A DNA stretch of 41,126 nt from Erysipelotrichaceae bacterium (GCA_003520745.1 DOUE01000020.1:1-41126); one strand, 5' to 3'; positions 17,066 to 25,521 are shown, numbered from the stretch's first letter. Notes: generated by a model not told the origin, from the letters alone. A program made the numbers and translations.

Positions 17066-17089
17066 GGTGCCAAACGGCGCCTTTCTTTT
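17064..17089 (+). terminator. divIC terminator
   Basis: AAGGTGCC pairs with GGCGCCTT (one G-U pair) around an AAAC loop, followed by TTCTTTT. Confidence 0.75.
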
Positions 17090-17129
17090 GCGATCATTCA
17101 TTTCATGTGCGAAAATTCACGAAAAATGG

Positions 17130-17135
17130 TAAAAT
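17130..17135 (+). promoter_or_regulatory. likely -10 of gpmI
   Basis: TAAAAT lies 26 nt before the gpmI start, followed by AAGGAG (17149-17154). The -35 region is poor. Confidence 0.4.
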
Positions 17136-17161
17136 GATACAGTTAAACAAGGAGACTCACT

Positions 17162-18730
17162 ATGTCAAAAAGACCTGTCGTCTTAGTTGTGATGGACGGT
17201 GTCGGATTATCCGACAACGCCTATGGCAACGCGGTTAAAAACGCGTATACCCCCACATTGGATACCCTCATGGCTTCCTATCCCAACATCACCCTGAAAG
17301 CCCACGGAACCGCCGTCGGCCTCCCCAGCGATGAAGACATGGGGAATTCGGAAGTCGGTCATAACGCCTTGGGTTGCGGACAAATCTACGCCCAGGGTGC
17401 GAAACTAGTCAACGCCTCGATCGAATCCGGGGACATCTTCACATCGCAGACCTGGAACGAGATGAAGGCGTTCGCGAAAGACGGAACCGTGCATTTCATC
17501 GGCCTACTGTCGGATGGCAACGTCCATTCCCACATCGACCATCTCTTCGCCCTTGTCAAACAGGCGAAGATCGACGGATTGAAGAAAGTACGCGTCCATA
17601 TCCTGTTGGATGGTCGCGACGTTCCCGAAACATCCGCCCTGATCTATGTCGACCAACTTGAAAACGTTTTGAGTGAAGTCAGCGATGCGACTTTCGATGC
17701 GAAGATCGCTTCGGGTGGCGGTCGGATGCGTGTCACCATGGACCGTTACGAAGCGGAATGGGGTATGGTCGAGATCGGATGGAAAACCCATGTCTTGGGT
17801 GAAGGCAGGATGTTCTCCAGTGCGAAAGAAGCGATCGAAACCTATCGTAGCGAAGGCGGATTCACCGACCAATTCCTGCCGGCGTTCGTGATCGCGGAAA
17901 ACGGGAAAGCGGTCGGAACGATCGAAGACAACGATGCCGTCGTTCTATTCAACTTCCGTGGCGACCGTGCGTTGGAACTCTCCCGTGCCTTTGAAGAAGA
18001 AAAGTTCACGAAATTCGACCGTGTACGCCGGCCCAAGGTGTTCTATGCCGGGATGCTTCAATACGACGGCGACCTCAAAATCCCGACGAATTTCCTCGTG
18101 ACCCCGCCGAAGATCAAACACACTTTGTCGGAATACCTCGTCGCCAACAAGATCCGTCAATACGCGGTCTCCGAAACGCAGAAATACGGTCACGTCACCT
18201 ACTTCTGGAACGGGAACCGGACCGAGAAGTTCGACGACGCGCTTGAAACCTTCGTCGAAATCAGATCCGACGTCCTGCCTTTCGAACAGAGGCCGTGGAT
18301 GCAATGCGCGCAGATCACCGATACGCTCATCGACGTCCTTAATAGCGGAAACTATGATTTCCTCAGATGCAACTACCCCAACGGCGATATGGTCGGACAC
18401 ACGGGCAACTACGAAGCCACCATCATCGGCGTCGAATCCGTCGACCTACAGCTCAAACGCGTCTATGACGCGGTACAAGCCGTCAACGGCATCCTGATCG
18501 TCACCGCCGACCACGGGAACGCGGATGAAATGTATGAAAAGTCGAAGGATCCCAAGGCGACCCCCAAAGCCAAGACGTCCCATACCCTCAATAAAGTTCC
18601 GCTCATCATCACCGGAGCCGAAGTGGAAATGAAGGAAGGGGCTTTCGGCCTTGCGAACATCGCGGCAACCGTCACCCGTCTGTTGGAACTCGAACCCGAT
18701 CCGATTTGGCTGGAAAGCGTCATCAAATAA
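17162..18730 (+). CDS. gpmI: 2,3-bisphosphoglycerate-independent phosphoglycerate mutase
   Basis: GpmI interconverts 3- and 2-phosphoglycerate in glycolysis using two Mn2+ ions. The 522 residues are typical. The N-terminal VVLVVMDGVGLSD supplies the first metal Asp, and the phosphoserine nucleophile is Ser63 in DEDMGNSEVGHN. GDSV/DGR-type substrate segments (LLDGRDVPETSA and GGGRMRVTMDRYE) follow, with the second metal cluster at CNYPNGDMVGHTG and TADHGNADEM. It has its own start signal with AAGGAG and its own terminator, separate from the usual gap-pgk-tpi-eno cluster. Confidence 0.96.
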   Translation: MSKRPVVLVVMDGVGLSDNAYGNAVKNAYTPTLDTLMASYPNITLKAHGTAVGLPSDEDMGNSEVGHNALGCGQIYAQGAKLVNASIESGDIFTSQTWNEMKAFAKDGTVHFIGLLSDGNVHSHIDHLFALVKQAKIDGLKKVRVHILLDGRDVPETSALIYVDQLENVLSEVSDATFDAKIASGGGRMRVTMDRYEAEWGMVEIGWKTHVLGEGRMFSSAKEAIETYRSEGGFTDQFLPAFVIAENGKAVGTIEDNDAVVLFNFRGDRALELSRAFEEEKFTKFDRVRRPKVFYAGMLQYDGDLKIPTNFLVTPPKIKHTLSEYLVANKIRQYAVSETQKYGHVTYFWNGNRTEKFDDALETFVEIRSDVLPFEQRPWMQCAQITDTLIDVLNSGNYDFLRCNYPNGDMVGHTGNYEATIIGVESVDLQLKRVYDAVQAVNGILIVTADHGNADEMYEKSKDPKATPKAKTSHTLNKVPLIITGAEVEMKEGAFGLANIAATVTRLLELEPDPIWLESVIK

Positions 18731-18736
18731 TACTGA

Positions 18737-18768
18737 AGCACCGTGGAGAAAACCTCGGTGCTTTTTTT
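18737..18768 (+). terminator. gpmI terminator
   Basis: AGCACCG (18737-18743) pairs with CGGTGCT (18756-18762), followed by six further T. Confidence 0.85.
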
Positions 18769-18794
18769 GGGGATATAGTTCTGTGGAAAAAGAT

Positions 18795-18847
18795 TGTAAA
18801 CGGTATTGTAAACAAAAACGGGGTTTATCGTAAACAAAATTGTAAAC
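18795..18847. repeat. four GTAAAC repeats between convergent terminators
   Basis: GTAAAC occurs at 18796, 18808, 18830 and 18842, each followed mostly by AAAA or preceded by ATT. The start-to-start steps are 12, 22 and 12 bp, so it is two pairs with the same internal spacing. The block lies after the gpmI terminator and before the NUDIX terminator, where no gene or promoter is evident. Confidence 0.55.
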
Positions 18848-18848
18848 A

Positions 18849-18868
18849 AAAAGAGGGAAGAGTCCCTC
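18849..18868 (-). terminator. NUDIX gene terminator
   Basis: On the minus strand GAGGGA pairs with TCCCTC (18853-18858 with 18863-18868) around a 4-nt loop, then TTTTTG. The stem begins within the stop codon of the gene. Confidence 0.75.
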
Positions 18869-19409
18869 AAGGTTGCTTTTGGAGATAATGGCTTAGTTTC
18901 AAGGTCAAGGCGATGGTTTTGCCGTCCATCAAGTCCCCGTCCATCGTGGCTTGGACCAAGGTGTCGAGGTCGACCTTCTTTACGTTCAGGAATTCCCCGT
19001 CATCCAGACGTTGACCGACGAATTCAAGCTCGGGGGCATAGTAGAGGTAGATGACTTCTTCAAGATAGGCCGGCGAAGGGATGAATTCACCCATCGGGAT
19101 CATGACTTTCGCCTTGTACCCGGTTTCTTCCTCCAACTCCCGCATCGCGCAGGAAAGCGGATCTTCCCCGGGTTCGCGTTTCCCCGCCGGATACTCGGTG
19201 AATACCCGGGAGTGGGCATAACGGTATTGTTCGACCATCAGGAATCTCCCGTCGTCAAGGCGGGCGGCGATGCATACGCCGCCGGGATGTTCCACGATTT
19301 CCCGCAGGGCTTCCCGACCGTCGGGCAAGGTCACCTGGTCATGTCTCAGATTTACGATTTTCCCTTGAATCAAAGGTTTCGACGAACGCTTGGTTTCTTT
19401 CAAATTCAT
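18867..19409 (-). CDS. nudF: ADP-ribose pyrophosphatase (NUDIX hydrolase)
   Basis: A 180-residue NUDIX enzyme expected to cleave ADP-ribose to AMP and ribose 5-phosphate. The Nudix box runs from Gly76 to Tyr98: GKREPGED...AMRELEEETGY, with all metal-binding Glu residues. The upstream strand REIVEHPGGVCIAAR and the downstream P-S-P-A-Y-L-E-E loop are those of the ADP-ribose subfamily (family knowledge). The start at ATG 19409 has GAGGAGG 6 nt before it; six extra N-terminal codons were dropped. It is monocistronic and divergent from the deacetylase-like gene at 19480. Confidence 0.9.
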   Translation of the reverse strand: MNLKETKRSSKPLIQGKIVNLRHDQVTLPDGREALREIVEHPGGVCIAARLDDGRFLMVEQYRYAHSRVFTEYPAGKREPGEDPLSCAMRELEEETGYKAKVMIPMGEFIPSPAYLEEVIYLYYAPELEFVGQRLDDGEFLNVKKVDLDTLVQATMDGDLMDGKTIALTLKLSHYLQKQP

Positions 19410-19455
19410 ACGAATCCTCCTCAACACGCATCTATTATATCATAGCAATTTTGCG

Positions 19456-19461
19456 TATAAT
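19456..19461 (+). promoter_or_regulatory. likely -10 of the first deacetylase-like gene
   Basis: TATAAT lies 19 nt before the ATG and GGAGG (19468-19472) follows. The -35 is poor. Confidence 0.5.
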
Positions 19462-19479
19462 AGGGATGGAGGATACGCT

Positions 19480-20745
19480 ATGAAAACTACACGTCACAGA
19501 AGACCCGGTATCCGATGGGGCAGGGTCGTACTATTGCCGATACTGGTGGTGGCGATCGCCGTCGCCTTTATGGCCGTCATCTATATCAATGATCAAAAGA
19601 ACCTGAAATCGATCGAAGATCGAGTAAAACAGTTGCAGGAAGAACTACAGGAATACCTTAACGGGCATCAGAATCAAGAATTGGTTCAAACGGTCATCGC
19701 GAGCGCCGATGGGTTGGCGTTGCGGTATGAATACGAAGAGGCGCTGGTCATTCTAAAACAACATGATGCAATCCAAAGCAATGAAACAATTAAAGCAAAG
19801 ATCGTGGAATATCAGACTGCTTTGGATAGCATGGTTGTTTATAGCGAAGATATTCAAATCATTTTTTTCCACACGCTGGTGAACAATACGAAACTAGCCT
19901 TTGATGGGAAGAGCGGCTATGATCTTTGGACGATAACCAACAATGAGTTTAAAGCCATCATCCAGCAACTTTATGATCGCCAGTACATCCTATACGATAT
20001 CCATGATGCTTATGATTTAACGGCAGGGAAAATGGGGCGAAAGGTTGTCAAGGTTCCAGCCGGGAAAATCCCTTTGATTTTAATGGTCGACGAAATGGCG
20101 TATCAAGATCCAATGCCGTTAAAAGGATATGCTCGTGGAATGGGGATAAGGGATGGAGAAATCGTTTCTAGAATTTTGACTGCCGAAGGCGTCGATTACA
20201 CGAAAGATGGGGATGTCGTCCCGATTATCGAAGAATTTCTTAAAACGCATCCGGATTTCTCATACAGAGGCGCACGTGGCGTGTTGTCATTGACGGGTTT
20301 CGCAGGAACACTCGGCTATCGGCTGACCAACGACATCGAAGTTAACGATGCTAAGTTACTGGCGAATCTACTTAAAGAAAAAGGGTGGGATTTCGCGTGT
20401 ACGACGTATGCGGATCTAGAAGACATTTACGTAACGAACCCCACATATGCGAAAATCAAAGCCGATCTTAAGAAATGGGATGATAAGATCAAACCGATTG
20501 TCGGCGACAGTCTGATTTTTGTTAGTCCGTATGGGAATCGATTAAGCGGGGATAATTTACGGGCAATCCGTGAATACGGATATACGACGTACTTCTATGA
20601 TGACAATCGGCCCAACGAGACTGTAAGCGAGAGCGTCCTCTTTCTATCACGTGTTGGAATTACCGGGCGAAGCTTCACGACCAATGCGAGTTACATCAAT
20701 GAAAATTACTTCAAAATCAGTGAAATTCTCGATCCAGCTCGCTAA
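19480..20745 (+). CDS. membrane-anchored polysaccharide deacetylase-like protein, catalytic residues lost
   Basis: A 421-residue protein with a basic N-terminus, one membrane helix (about 16-36) and a short coiled coil (38-62). An extracytoplasmic domain is alignable end to end with the next gene. In carbohydrate esterase family 4 the metal sits on Asp-His-His from TFDD and H-S/T-x-x-H motifs. Here the first motif is VDEM (Asp204 kept, Glu205 replacing the metal Asp) and the second is CTTYAD (Thr308 and Asp312 replacing both His). It therefore looks like a pseudoenzyme that may still bind glycan. From about 19750 its codons are visibly more AT-rich than those of its neighbours. The start at 19480 has GGAGG 7 nt upstream; a 30-codon extension was rejected. 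Confidence 0.75.
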   Translation: MKTTRHRRPGIRWGRVVLLPILVVAIAVAFMAVIYINDQKNLKSIEDRVKQLQEELQEYLNGHQNQELVQTVIASADGLALRYEYEEALVILKQHDAIQSNETIKAKIVEYQTALDSMVVYSEDIQIIFFHTLVNNTKLAFDGKSGYDLWTITNNEFKAIIQQLYDRQYILYDIHDAYDLTAGKMGRKVVKVPAGKIPLILMVDEMAYQDPMPLKGYARGMGIRDGEIVSRILTAEGVDYTKDGDVVPIIEEFLKTHPDFSYRGARGVLSLTGFAGTLGYRLTNDIEVNDAKLLANLLKEKGWDFACTTYADLEDIYVTNPTYAKIKADLKKWDDKIKPIVGDSLIFVSPYGNRLSGDNLRAIREYGYTTYFYDDNRPNETVSESVLFLSRVGITGRSFTTNASYINENYFKISEILDPAR

Positions 20746-20778
20746 GTCGGACAAAAAAACTAAAACGTGATATTCTAG

Positions 20779-20806
20779 CGGTAAGGGAACTTACCGTTTT
20801 ATTATT
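20779..20806 (+). terminator. terminator between the two deacetylase-like genes
   Basis: CGGTAAG (20779-20785) pairs with CTTACCG (20790-20796) around GGAA, then TTTTATTATT. It lies 18 nt before the second gene, so that gene either relies on read-through or is controlled by attenuation; no promoter is evident in the 18 nt that follow. Confidence 0.75.
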
Positions 20807-20823
20807 AGAGAAAAGGCACAGAC

Positions 20824-22107
20824 ATGAAAAAAAAGATAAACAAAAAACGTAAAATACTATGGAGAAGAGTTCTCATTATTCCGGCACTCATCCTTTTCCT
20901 CGTGTTTGCATTCATGACGTTGAAATATAAGGAAGACCAAAATTTTCTGCAAGCCATCAACGAAAAAATCGTCGAGATGCAGGAACAACTTGAAGAATAT
21001 CTGAATGCGCATCAGAACGACGCGTTGATCGATCAGGTGATCCTTGAAGCGAACGCCATGGGCGAGGGATATGCCTATGAAGAAGCGTTGGCTTTATTAG
21101 TGCAGAATCCGAAAATACAGAACGATGCCAGAATCAAAGAAAGGGTCGCCTACTTTCAGAACACGATCGATTCCTTGGTGGATTACGATTCCCCGGTACG
21201 GCATCTCTTTTTCCACAATCTGATCATCGACCCTTCGATCGCGTTTGGGGAAGACAGCCACAACGCGGCCGGGTATAACAGTTGGAACATCACCGTCTAC
21301 GAGTTCAAACGAATCATCGACGAGATGTATGATAGAGGGTATGTCGTGGTGGATTTCTATGACGTTTATGAATACAAAGAAGGTAAATATATCCGCAAAC
21401 CGTTGAAACTTCCCGAAGGAAAGATCCCTTTCATTTTTTCGATCGACGATATGTCTTATCCGGATCCGAAACCGGAGGATGGATTCGCACGTGGGTTGAC
21501 CTTACAGGACGGGGAAATCCTCACCCGCGTACTCACCGCCGACGGGGAAACCCTGACGAACGACGGGGACATCATCCCGATTCTTGAAACCTTCATCCAC
21601 GAGCATCCGGATTTTTCCTACAAGAACGCCCGCGGTATCCTCGCGTTGAGCGGACATGCGGGGACGCTCGGATTCCGTCTTACAAACAACGACGAGATCG
21701 AAGCGGCTACCCAGGTCGTGACGGCGCTTAAGGAAAAAGGGTGGATCTTCGCCAACCACAGTTATAGCCATGCGGACGGAGTGTACTATTCAACATCCTC
21801 GGTCGCGGAAAAAATCGAGGAAGACTTCACGAAATGGACAACGAAAATCGGATCGATCGCAGGAGAGACCGAGTTGTTCGTCGCGCCGTTCGGATACAAA
21901 CTGACCGGTGACAGCCTTCAAGTGGTCAAGGATCATGGGTATCGCGCCTATTTCATCGTCGATCGCCGAGGGGATGTCACCGTGATGAACGGGATGACCT
22001 TTTTCGCCCGCGTCGACATCGACGGGGTCAGCATGACCAAGGACGCGGCTTACCTCAGCGAGCATTTCTTTGATGTTCAACGTGTTCTCGATCCCGCCCG
22101 ACCTTGA
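20824..22107 (+). CDS. membrane-anchored polysaccharide deacetylase family protein
   Basis: A 427-residue paralogue of the preceding gene with the same layout: a basic N-terminus (MKKKINKKRK), a membrane helix (about 15-34), a coiled coil (36-62) and a carbohydrate esterase 4 type catalytic domain outside. The metal site is intact: SIDD with Asp208 and Asp209, and HSYSH with His312 and His316. Likely substrates are N- or O-acetyl groups of peptidoglycan or another surface polysaccharide. Substrate and product cannot be told from sequence. The conserved YNSWNITVYEFKRIIDEMYDRGY segment precedes motif 1 as in other Bacillota members. Confidence 0.85.
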   Translation: MKKKINKKRKILWRRVLIIPALILFLVFAFMTLKYKEDQNFLQAINEKIVEMQEQLEEYLNAHQNDALIDQVILEANAMGEGYAYEEALALLVQNPKIQNDARIKERVAYFQNTIDSLVDYDSPVRHLFFHNLIIDPSIAFGEDSHNAAGYNSWNITVYEFKRIIDEMYDRGYVVVDFYDVYEYKEGKYIRKPLKLPEGKIPFIFSIDDMSYPDPKPEDGFARGLTLQDGEILTRVLTADGETLTNDGDIIPILETFIHEHPDFSYKNARGILALSGHAGTLGFRLTNNDEIEAATQVVTALKEKGWIFANHSYSHADGVYYSTSSVAEKIEEDFTKWTTKIGSIAGETELFVAPFGYKLTGDSLQVVKDHGYRAYFIVDRRGDVTVMNGMTFFARVDIDGVSMTKDAAYLSEHFFDVQRVLDPARP

Positions 22108-22108
22108 T

Positions 22109-22137
22109 TTGTTTGCGTGGGGTTGGCATGGTATAAT
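22109..22137 (+). promoter_or_regulatory. promoter of tmk-holB-ricT-rsmI
   Basis: TTGTTT (22109-22114), a 17-bp spacer and TATAAT (22132-22137), with TG one base before the -10 (extended -10). It lies 19 nt upstream of the tmk ATG. Confidence 0.8.
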
Positions 22138-22156
22138 GACACAGTGAGGGCTTCGT

Positions 22157-22795
22157 ATGCGAAACGGACTTTTTATAACGCTGGAAGGACCTGACGGGAG
22201 TGGTAAAACCACCGTCAGTCAATATTTAATGAAGGCGCTGGTACAGCGTGGATTCGACGTGGTTGTGACACGTGAACCGGGAGGGATCGACATCGCGGAA
22301 CAAATCCGCCATGTCATCCTGGATCCCAAGAACACGGCGATGGATGTGAAAACCGAAGCCTTGCTTTATGCCGCTTCGCGGCGTCAACACTTGATCGAAA
22401 AAGTGTTGCCCGCCCTATCTGAGGGGAAACTGGTTTTGTGTGATCGCTTCGTCGATAGTTCGCTGGCCTATCAAGGCGTCGGACGCGGAATCGGTTTCGA
22501 TGAAGTCCTTTCCATCAATGCGTTCGCGATCGAAGGGCATTTTCCCGACATCACCCTCTATTTCGACTTGCCGGCGGAAGTCGGTCTGCAACGGATCTCC
22601 GGACGTCGTTTTTTGGATCGTTTGGACCAGGAAGAAGTCGGATTCCATCTCCGGGTCGTCGAAGGATACAAAGAAGTCTTGAAACGATTCGCCGACCGGA
22701 TCACCGTCATCGATGCGAACCAAAAGGTCGACCAAGTCTGTGTCGAGGCGTTGGACGCTTTATTGAAGAGGATCGAAGAACATGGGGAAAAGTGA
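22157..22795 (+). CDS. tmk: thymidylate kinase
   Basis: Tmk phosphorylates dTMP to dTDP. The 212 residues contain the P-loop LEGPDGSGKTT (9-19), the TREPGG motif, the DRF(V)DSSLAYQG nucleoside-binding motif and a LID region beginning GRRFLDRL. The ATG at 22157 follows GTGAGGG. The stop overlaps holB by 14 nt. The tmk-holB-ricT-rsmI order is that of Bacillus, with yaaQ, yaaR and yabA missing. Confidence 0.96.
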   Translation: MRNGLFITLEGPDGSGKTTVSQYLMKALVQRGFDVVVTREPGGIDIAEQIRHVILDPKNTAMDVKTEALLYAASRRQHLIEKVLPALSEGKLVLCDRFVDSSLAYQGVGRGIGFDEVLSINAFAIEGHFPDITLYFDLPAEVGLQRISGRRFLDRLDQEEVGFHLRVVEGYKEVLKRFADRITVIDANQKVDQVCVEALDALLKRIEEHGEK

Positions 22796-23762
22796 GCTCA
22801 GCGTACGTCAGCCGATCGCGTTCGCCATTTTAACCAAAGCGTTTGAAAGCAAACATCTCTCCCATGCCTATTTATTCAGCGGGAAGCGCGGAAGCAAACA
22901 GCGGGATTTGGCGATCTTGTTCGCCCAGACCTTGGTTTGTCCCAACGCGAACCCCTGGGCCTGCGAAGAATGCGAGTCGTGTCAAAGAGTCCTGCATGGC
23001 AATTACGCCGACATGATCCTGATCGACGGTAGCGACCGTACGATCAAGAAGGAAGAAATCCTGAAAATCCAGGATCAATTCTCGAAGACGGCGTTGGAAG
23101 GCGCGGGAAAGAAGATTTATATTCTCGACCCGGCGGAAAACGCGACGACCGAAGCACTCAATAGTCTCCTGAAGTTTTTGGAAGAACCCTCGGGCAACGA
23201 TACCCATGCCATCTTGATCAGCGAACAACCCGAACGTCTCTTGGAGACAATCGTCTCGCGATGTCAAAACATCCCCTTCACCACGTCGATGAAAGACTTG
23301 TTGGAGGAGAAACTTGCGGTGATGGAATTGGATCCCTTCGATGAAAGGATGTTGCGTCAGTTCGTCAACGACCCGGAGGAGATCAAGGAAGTCTCCGAAT
23401 CGGATGACTACCAAAGCGCGGTTTCCTTGTTCGGCCAGTTCATCGATGAATACCTAGCCCAGACTTTCGCGGGTGAATTGTTTTTCCAAAGCCAGGTGTT
23501 GCGTGGGAAAGACCCCGCAAGCAACCGGAAAGCCTTGGCGTATTTCCTAAGGATCGGTATGCTTTTCTTCAAAGATGTGAAATACAACGTCGATTTCAAG
23601 AATGAAGCCTGGAATCGTCGGAAAGAAGCGGTCAGCCGACGGTTCGACTGCGTCAAAGTCTTCATGCTATTCAACGAGAGTGAATCGAAGATATCCGGGA
23701 ACGCGAATCTCGGTCTGCTTATCGATTCGATCCTCTATCAACTCAAGGAGGTTACCGTATGA
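22782..23762 (+). CDS. holB: DNA polymerase III subunit delta prime
   Basis: This clamp-loader subunit opens the beta clamp with DnaX and HolA. The 326 residues carry a four-Cys zinc module (Cys53, Cys61, Cys64, Cys67), NSLLKFLEEP (127-136) and the SRC arginine-finger motif (159-161). The P-loop position reads GKRGSKQRD and is degenerate, which is normal for delta prime since it does not hydrolyse ATP. The start at ATG 22782 lies inside the end of tmk; the stop overlaps the ricT start. Confidence 0.92.
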   Translation: MGKSELSVRQPIAFAILTKAFESKHLSHAYLFSGKRGSKQRDLAILFAQTLVCPNANPWACEECESCQRVLHGNYADMILIDGSDRTIKKEEILKIQDQFSKTALEGAGKKIYILDPAENATTEALNSLLKFLEEPSGNDTHAILISEQPERLLETIVSRCQNIPFTTSMKDLLEEKLAVMELDPFDERMLRQFVNDPEEIKEVSESDDYQSAVSLFGQFIDEYLAQTFAGELFFQSQVLRGKDPASNRKALAYFLRIGMLFFKDVKYNVDFKNEAWNRRKEAVSRRFDCVKVFMLFNESESKISGNANLGLLIDSILYQLKEVTV

Positions 23763-24637
23763 ACGAACATCAACCGGAGCATCTGAATCACGATTCCGCT
23801 CCGCGCTATAAGTCCGCTTTCTCCATCCGATTCAAAGGCAATAAGAAAGCCTATACCTTCGGCACCACCCACGATGGATTTGCCTATGGCGACCATGTGG
23901 TCGTCGAGACCATCCGCGGGATCGAACTTGGCGAAATCATCAGTGAAGCCCGGGACATCGCAACGATCGACCATGCGCTTGAACTGAAGCCGATCTTACG
24001 CAAAGCGACCCGGGAAGACATTTCCAACTACGAACGCAATAAAGAATTGGCTAAGGAAGCCATCCATAAATGCAACGAAGCCATTAAGAAGTGCAAACTC
24101 GACATGAATCTGATCAGTGCGGAATATACGCTGGATCGATCCAAAGTCATTTTCATCTATGTCGCCGACGAACGCGTCGATTTCCGCGACCTGTTGAAAG
24201 AGTTGGCGATGGTCTTCAAGTGTCGGATCGAACTACGTCAAATCGGTCCGCGCGATAAAGCGAAGATCGTCGGCGGGTTGGGTCCCTGTGGAATGGAAAC
24301 CTGTTGTTCGCGTTATCTGAGCGACTTCGACGTCGTTTCCATCAACATGGCGAAGAACCAATTGTTGGCCTTGAATATTCAGAAACTCTCTGGACAGTGC
24401 GGGAAACTGATGTGCTGTCTGAAATACGAGGACGCCAACTACAAGCAATTGCGCAAAGGCTGTCCGAAACTCAACGAGCAGATCGATTACAACAACAAAC
24501 GGTACAGAGTGACGTCGATGAATCTTTTAACCCGCCAGGCGAAGTTGGAAAGCCGCGAAGAAGCGTTGTTCCTTTCGTTTGACGAAGCGTTCAAAGACCG
24601 CGTGGTTCCGGATGAAAAAAAGGATGATGAGAAATGA
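23759..24637 (+). CDS. ricT: PSP1-domain protein RicT (YaaT)
   Basis: A 292-residue protein with the PSP1 C-terminal domain. In Bacillus RicT forms the RicAFT complex, which carries iron-sulphur clusters and promotes RNase Y-dependent mRNA maturation. The Cys-rich segments are GPCGMETCCSRYLSDF (Cys177, Cys182, Cys183) and GQCGKLMCCLKYE (Cys214, Cys219, Cys220), all conserved in the family. It starts within the holB stop (ATGA) and overlaps rsmI by 4 nt. No ricA or ricF gene is in the window, so its partners are not shown. Confidence 0.9.
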   Translation: MNEHQPEHLNHDSAPRYKSAFSIRFKGNKKAYTFGTTHDGFAYGDHVVVETIRGIELGEIISEARDIATIDHALELKPILRKATREDISNYERNKELAKEAIHKCNEAIKKCKLDMNLISAEYTLDRSKVIFIYVADERVDFRDLLKELAMVFKCRIELRQIGPRDKAKIVGGLGPCGMETCCSRYLSDFDVVSINMAKNQLLALNIQKLSGQCGKLMCCLKYEDANYKQLRKGCPKLNEQIDYNNKRYRVTSMNLLTRQAKLESREEALFLSFDEAFKDRVVPDEKKDDEK

Positions 24638-25491
24638 GAAGACAGAAGAGTTTCGATAACGACCGTCCCACCTGTTACTTGGTCGCGACCCCTATCGGTA
24701 ATCTCAACGAGATGACACCGCGGGCGATCGAGATTTTAAAGCAGGTCGATGTGATCGCGGCGGAAGATACACGCAATACCATGAAACTCTTGACGCATTT
24801 TCAGATTGAAACGCGGATGATTTCGCACCATGAACACAACGAAACGCAGAGTGCCAATGGAATCGTGCAGATGTTGGAAAACGGGCAGAACGTGGCGTTG
24901 GTCAGCGATGCCGGTTACCCCCTGATCAGCGATCCCGGTGAACACTTGGTCAAGAAGATCGTGGAGGCGGGGTTCAACGTCGTTCCGATCAGCGGAAGCA
25001 GCGCCGTGTTGGACGCCTTGGTCGCCTCCGGTCTCTCCCCGCAACCCTTCCTGTTTTTCGGGTTCTTGCCGGTCAGCGACAAAGAATGCAGGGCGCAACT
25101 CAACCAACTCAAAGCCTACCCTTATACCGTCATCTTCTACGAAGCGCCGCATCGGATCCAGAAGACCCTCAAGAAAATCCATGAAGTTTTCGGGGACCGG
25201 AATGCCTGCATCGCCAGGGAATTGACCAAACGTCACGAAGAGTTCCTGCGTGGTACGCTTAGCGAACTGATCGAAGTCGCGGATGAGCTCAAAGGTGAAA
25301 TCGTACTGGTCGTCGAAGGGAACAAAGATGAACATCTTCCCGACGTGGATCTGAGCGAAGTCAACGAAATGATCACGTCCTACATTAGCAACGGAATCTC
25401 CGCTTCCCAAGCGATCCGTAAGGTCAGCGAGGAAACCGGGATCTCGAAAAACGAAATCTATTCGCATTTCCATCAAAAAGGACAAAGCTAG
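24634..25491 (+). CDS. rsmI: 16S rRNA 2'-O-ribose C1402 methyltransferase
   Basis: RsmI methylates the ribose of C1402 in the decoding centre. The 285-residue protein shows the tetrapyrrole-methylase-like fold: YLVATPIGNLNEMTPRAIEIL at the N-terminus, AAEDTRNT, VSDAGYPLISDPGE and FYEAPHRIQKTL. The C-terminal tail SASQAIRKVSEETGISKNEIYSHFH is the small helical domain usual for RsmI. The start overlaps ricT by 4 nt and the gene ends the operon. No clear hairpin follows; the perR promoter begins 2-3 nt after its stop. Confidence 0.94.
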   Translation: MRRQKSFDNDRPTCYLVATPIGNLNEMTPRAIEILKQVDVIAAEDTRNTMKLLTHFQIETRMISHHEHNETQSANGIVQMLENGQNVALVSDAGYPLISDPGEHLVKKIVEAGFNVVPISGSSAVLDALVASGLSPQPFLFFGFLPVSDKECRAQLNQLKAYPYTVIFYEAPHRIQKTLKKIHEVFGDRNACIARELTKRHEEFLRGTLSELIEVADELKGEIVLVVEGNKDEHLPDVDLSEVNEMITSYISNGISASQAIRKVSEETGISKNEIYSHFHQKGQS

Positions 25492-25493
25492 GG

Positions 25494-25521
25494 TTGCATG
25501 CGACCCGGGGTGGAGTATAAT
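25494..25521 (+). promoter_or_regulatory. perR-rubrerythrin promoter
   Basis: TTGCAT (25494-25499), a 16-bp spacer and TATAAT (25516-25521). The transcript would start near 25528, inside the operator. Confidence 0.75.

Noticed and set aside
18795..18847. CRISPR-like array
   Set aside because: The repeat unit is only 6-7 bp with irregular 12/22/12 steps, and no cas gene is present.
22812..22910. Loss of the Walker A motif in HolB
   Set aside because: Delta prime subunits normally have a degenerate P-loop, so this is not a defect.
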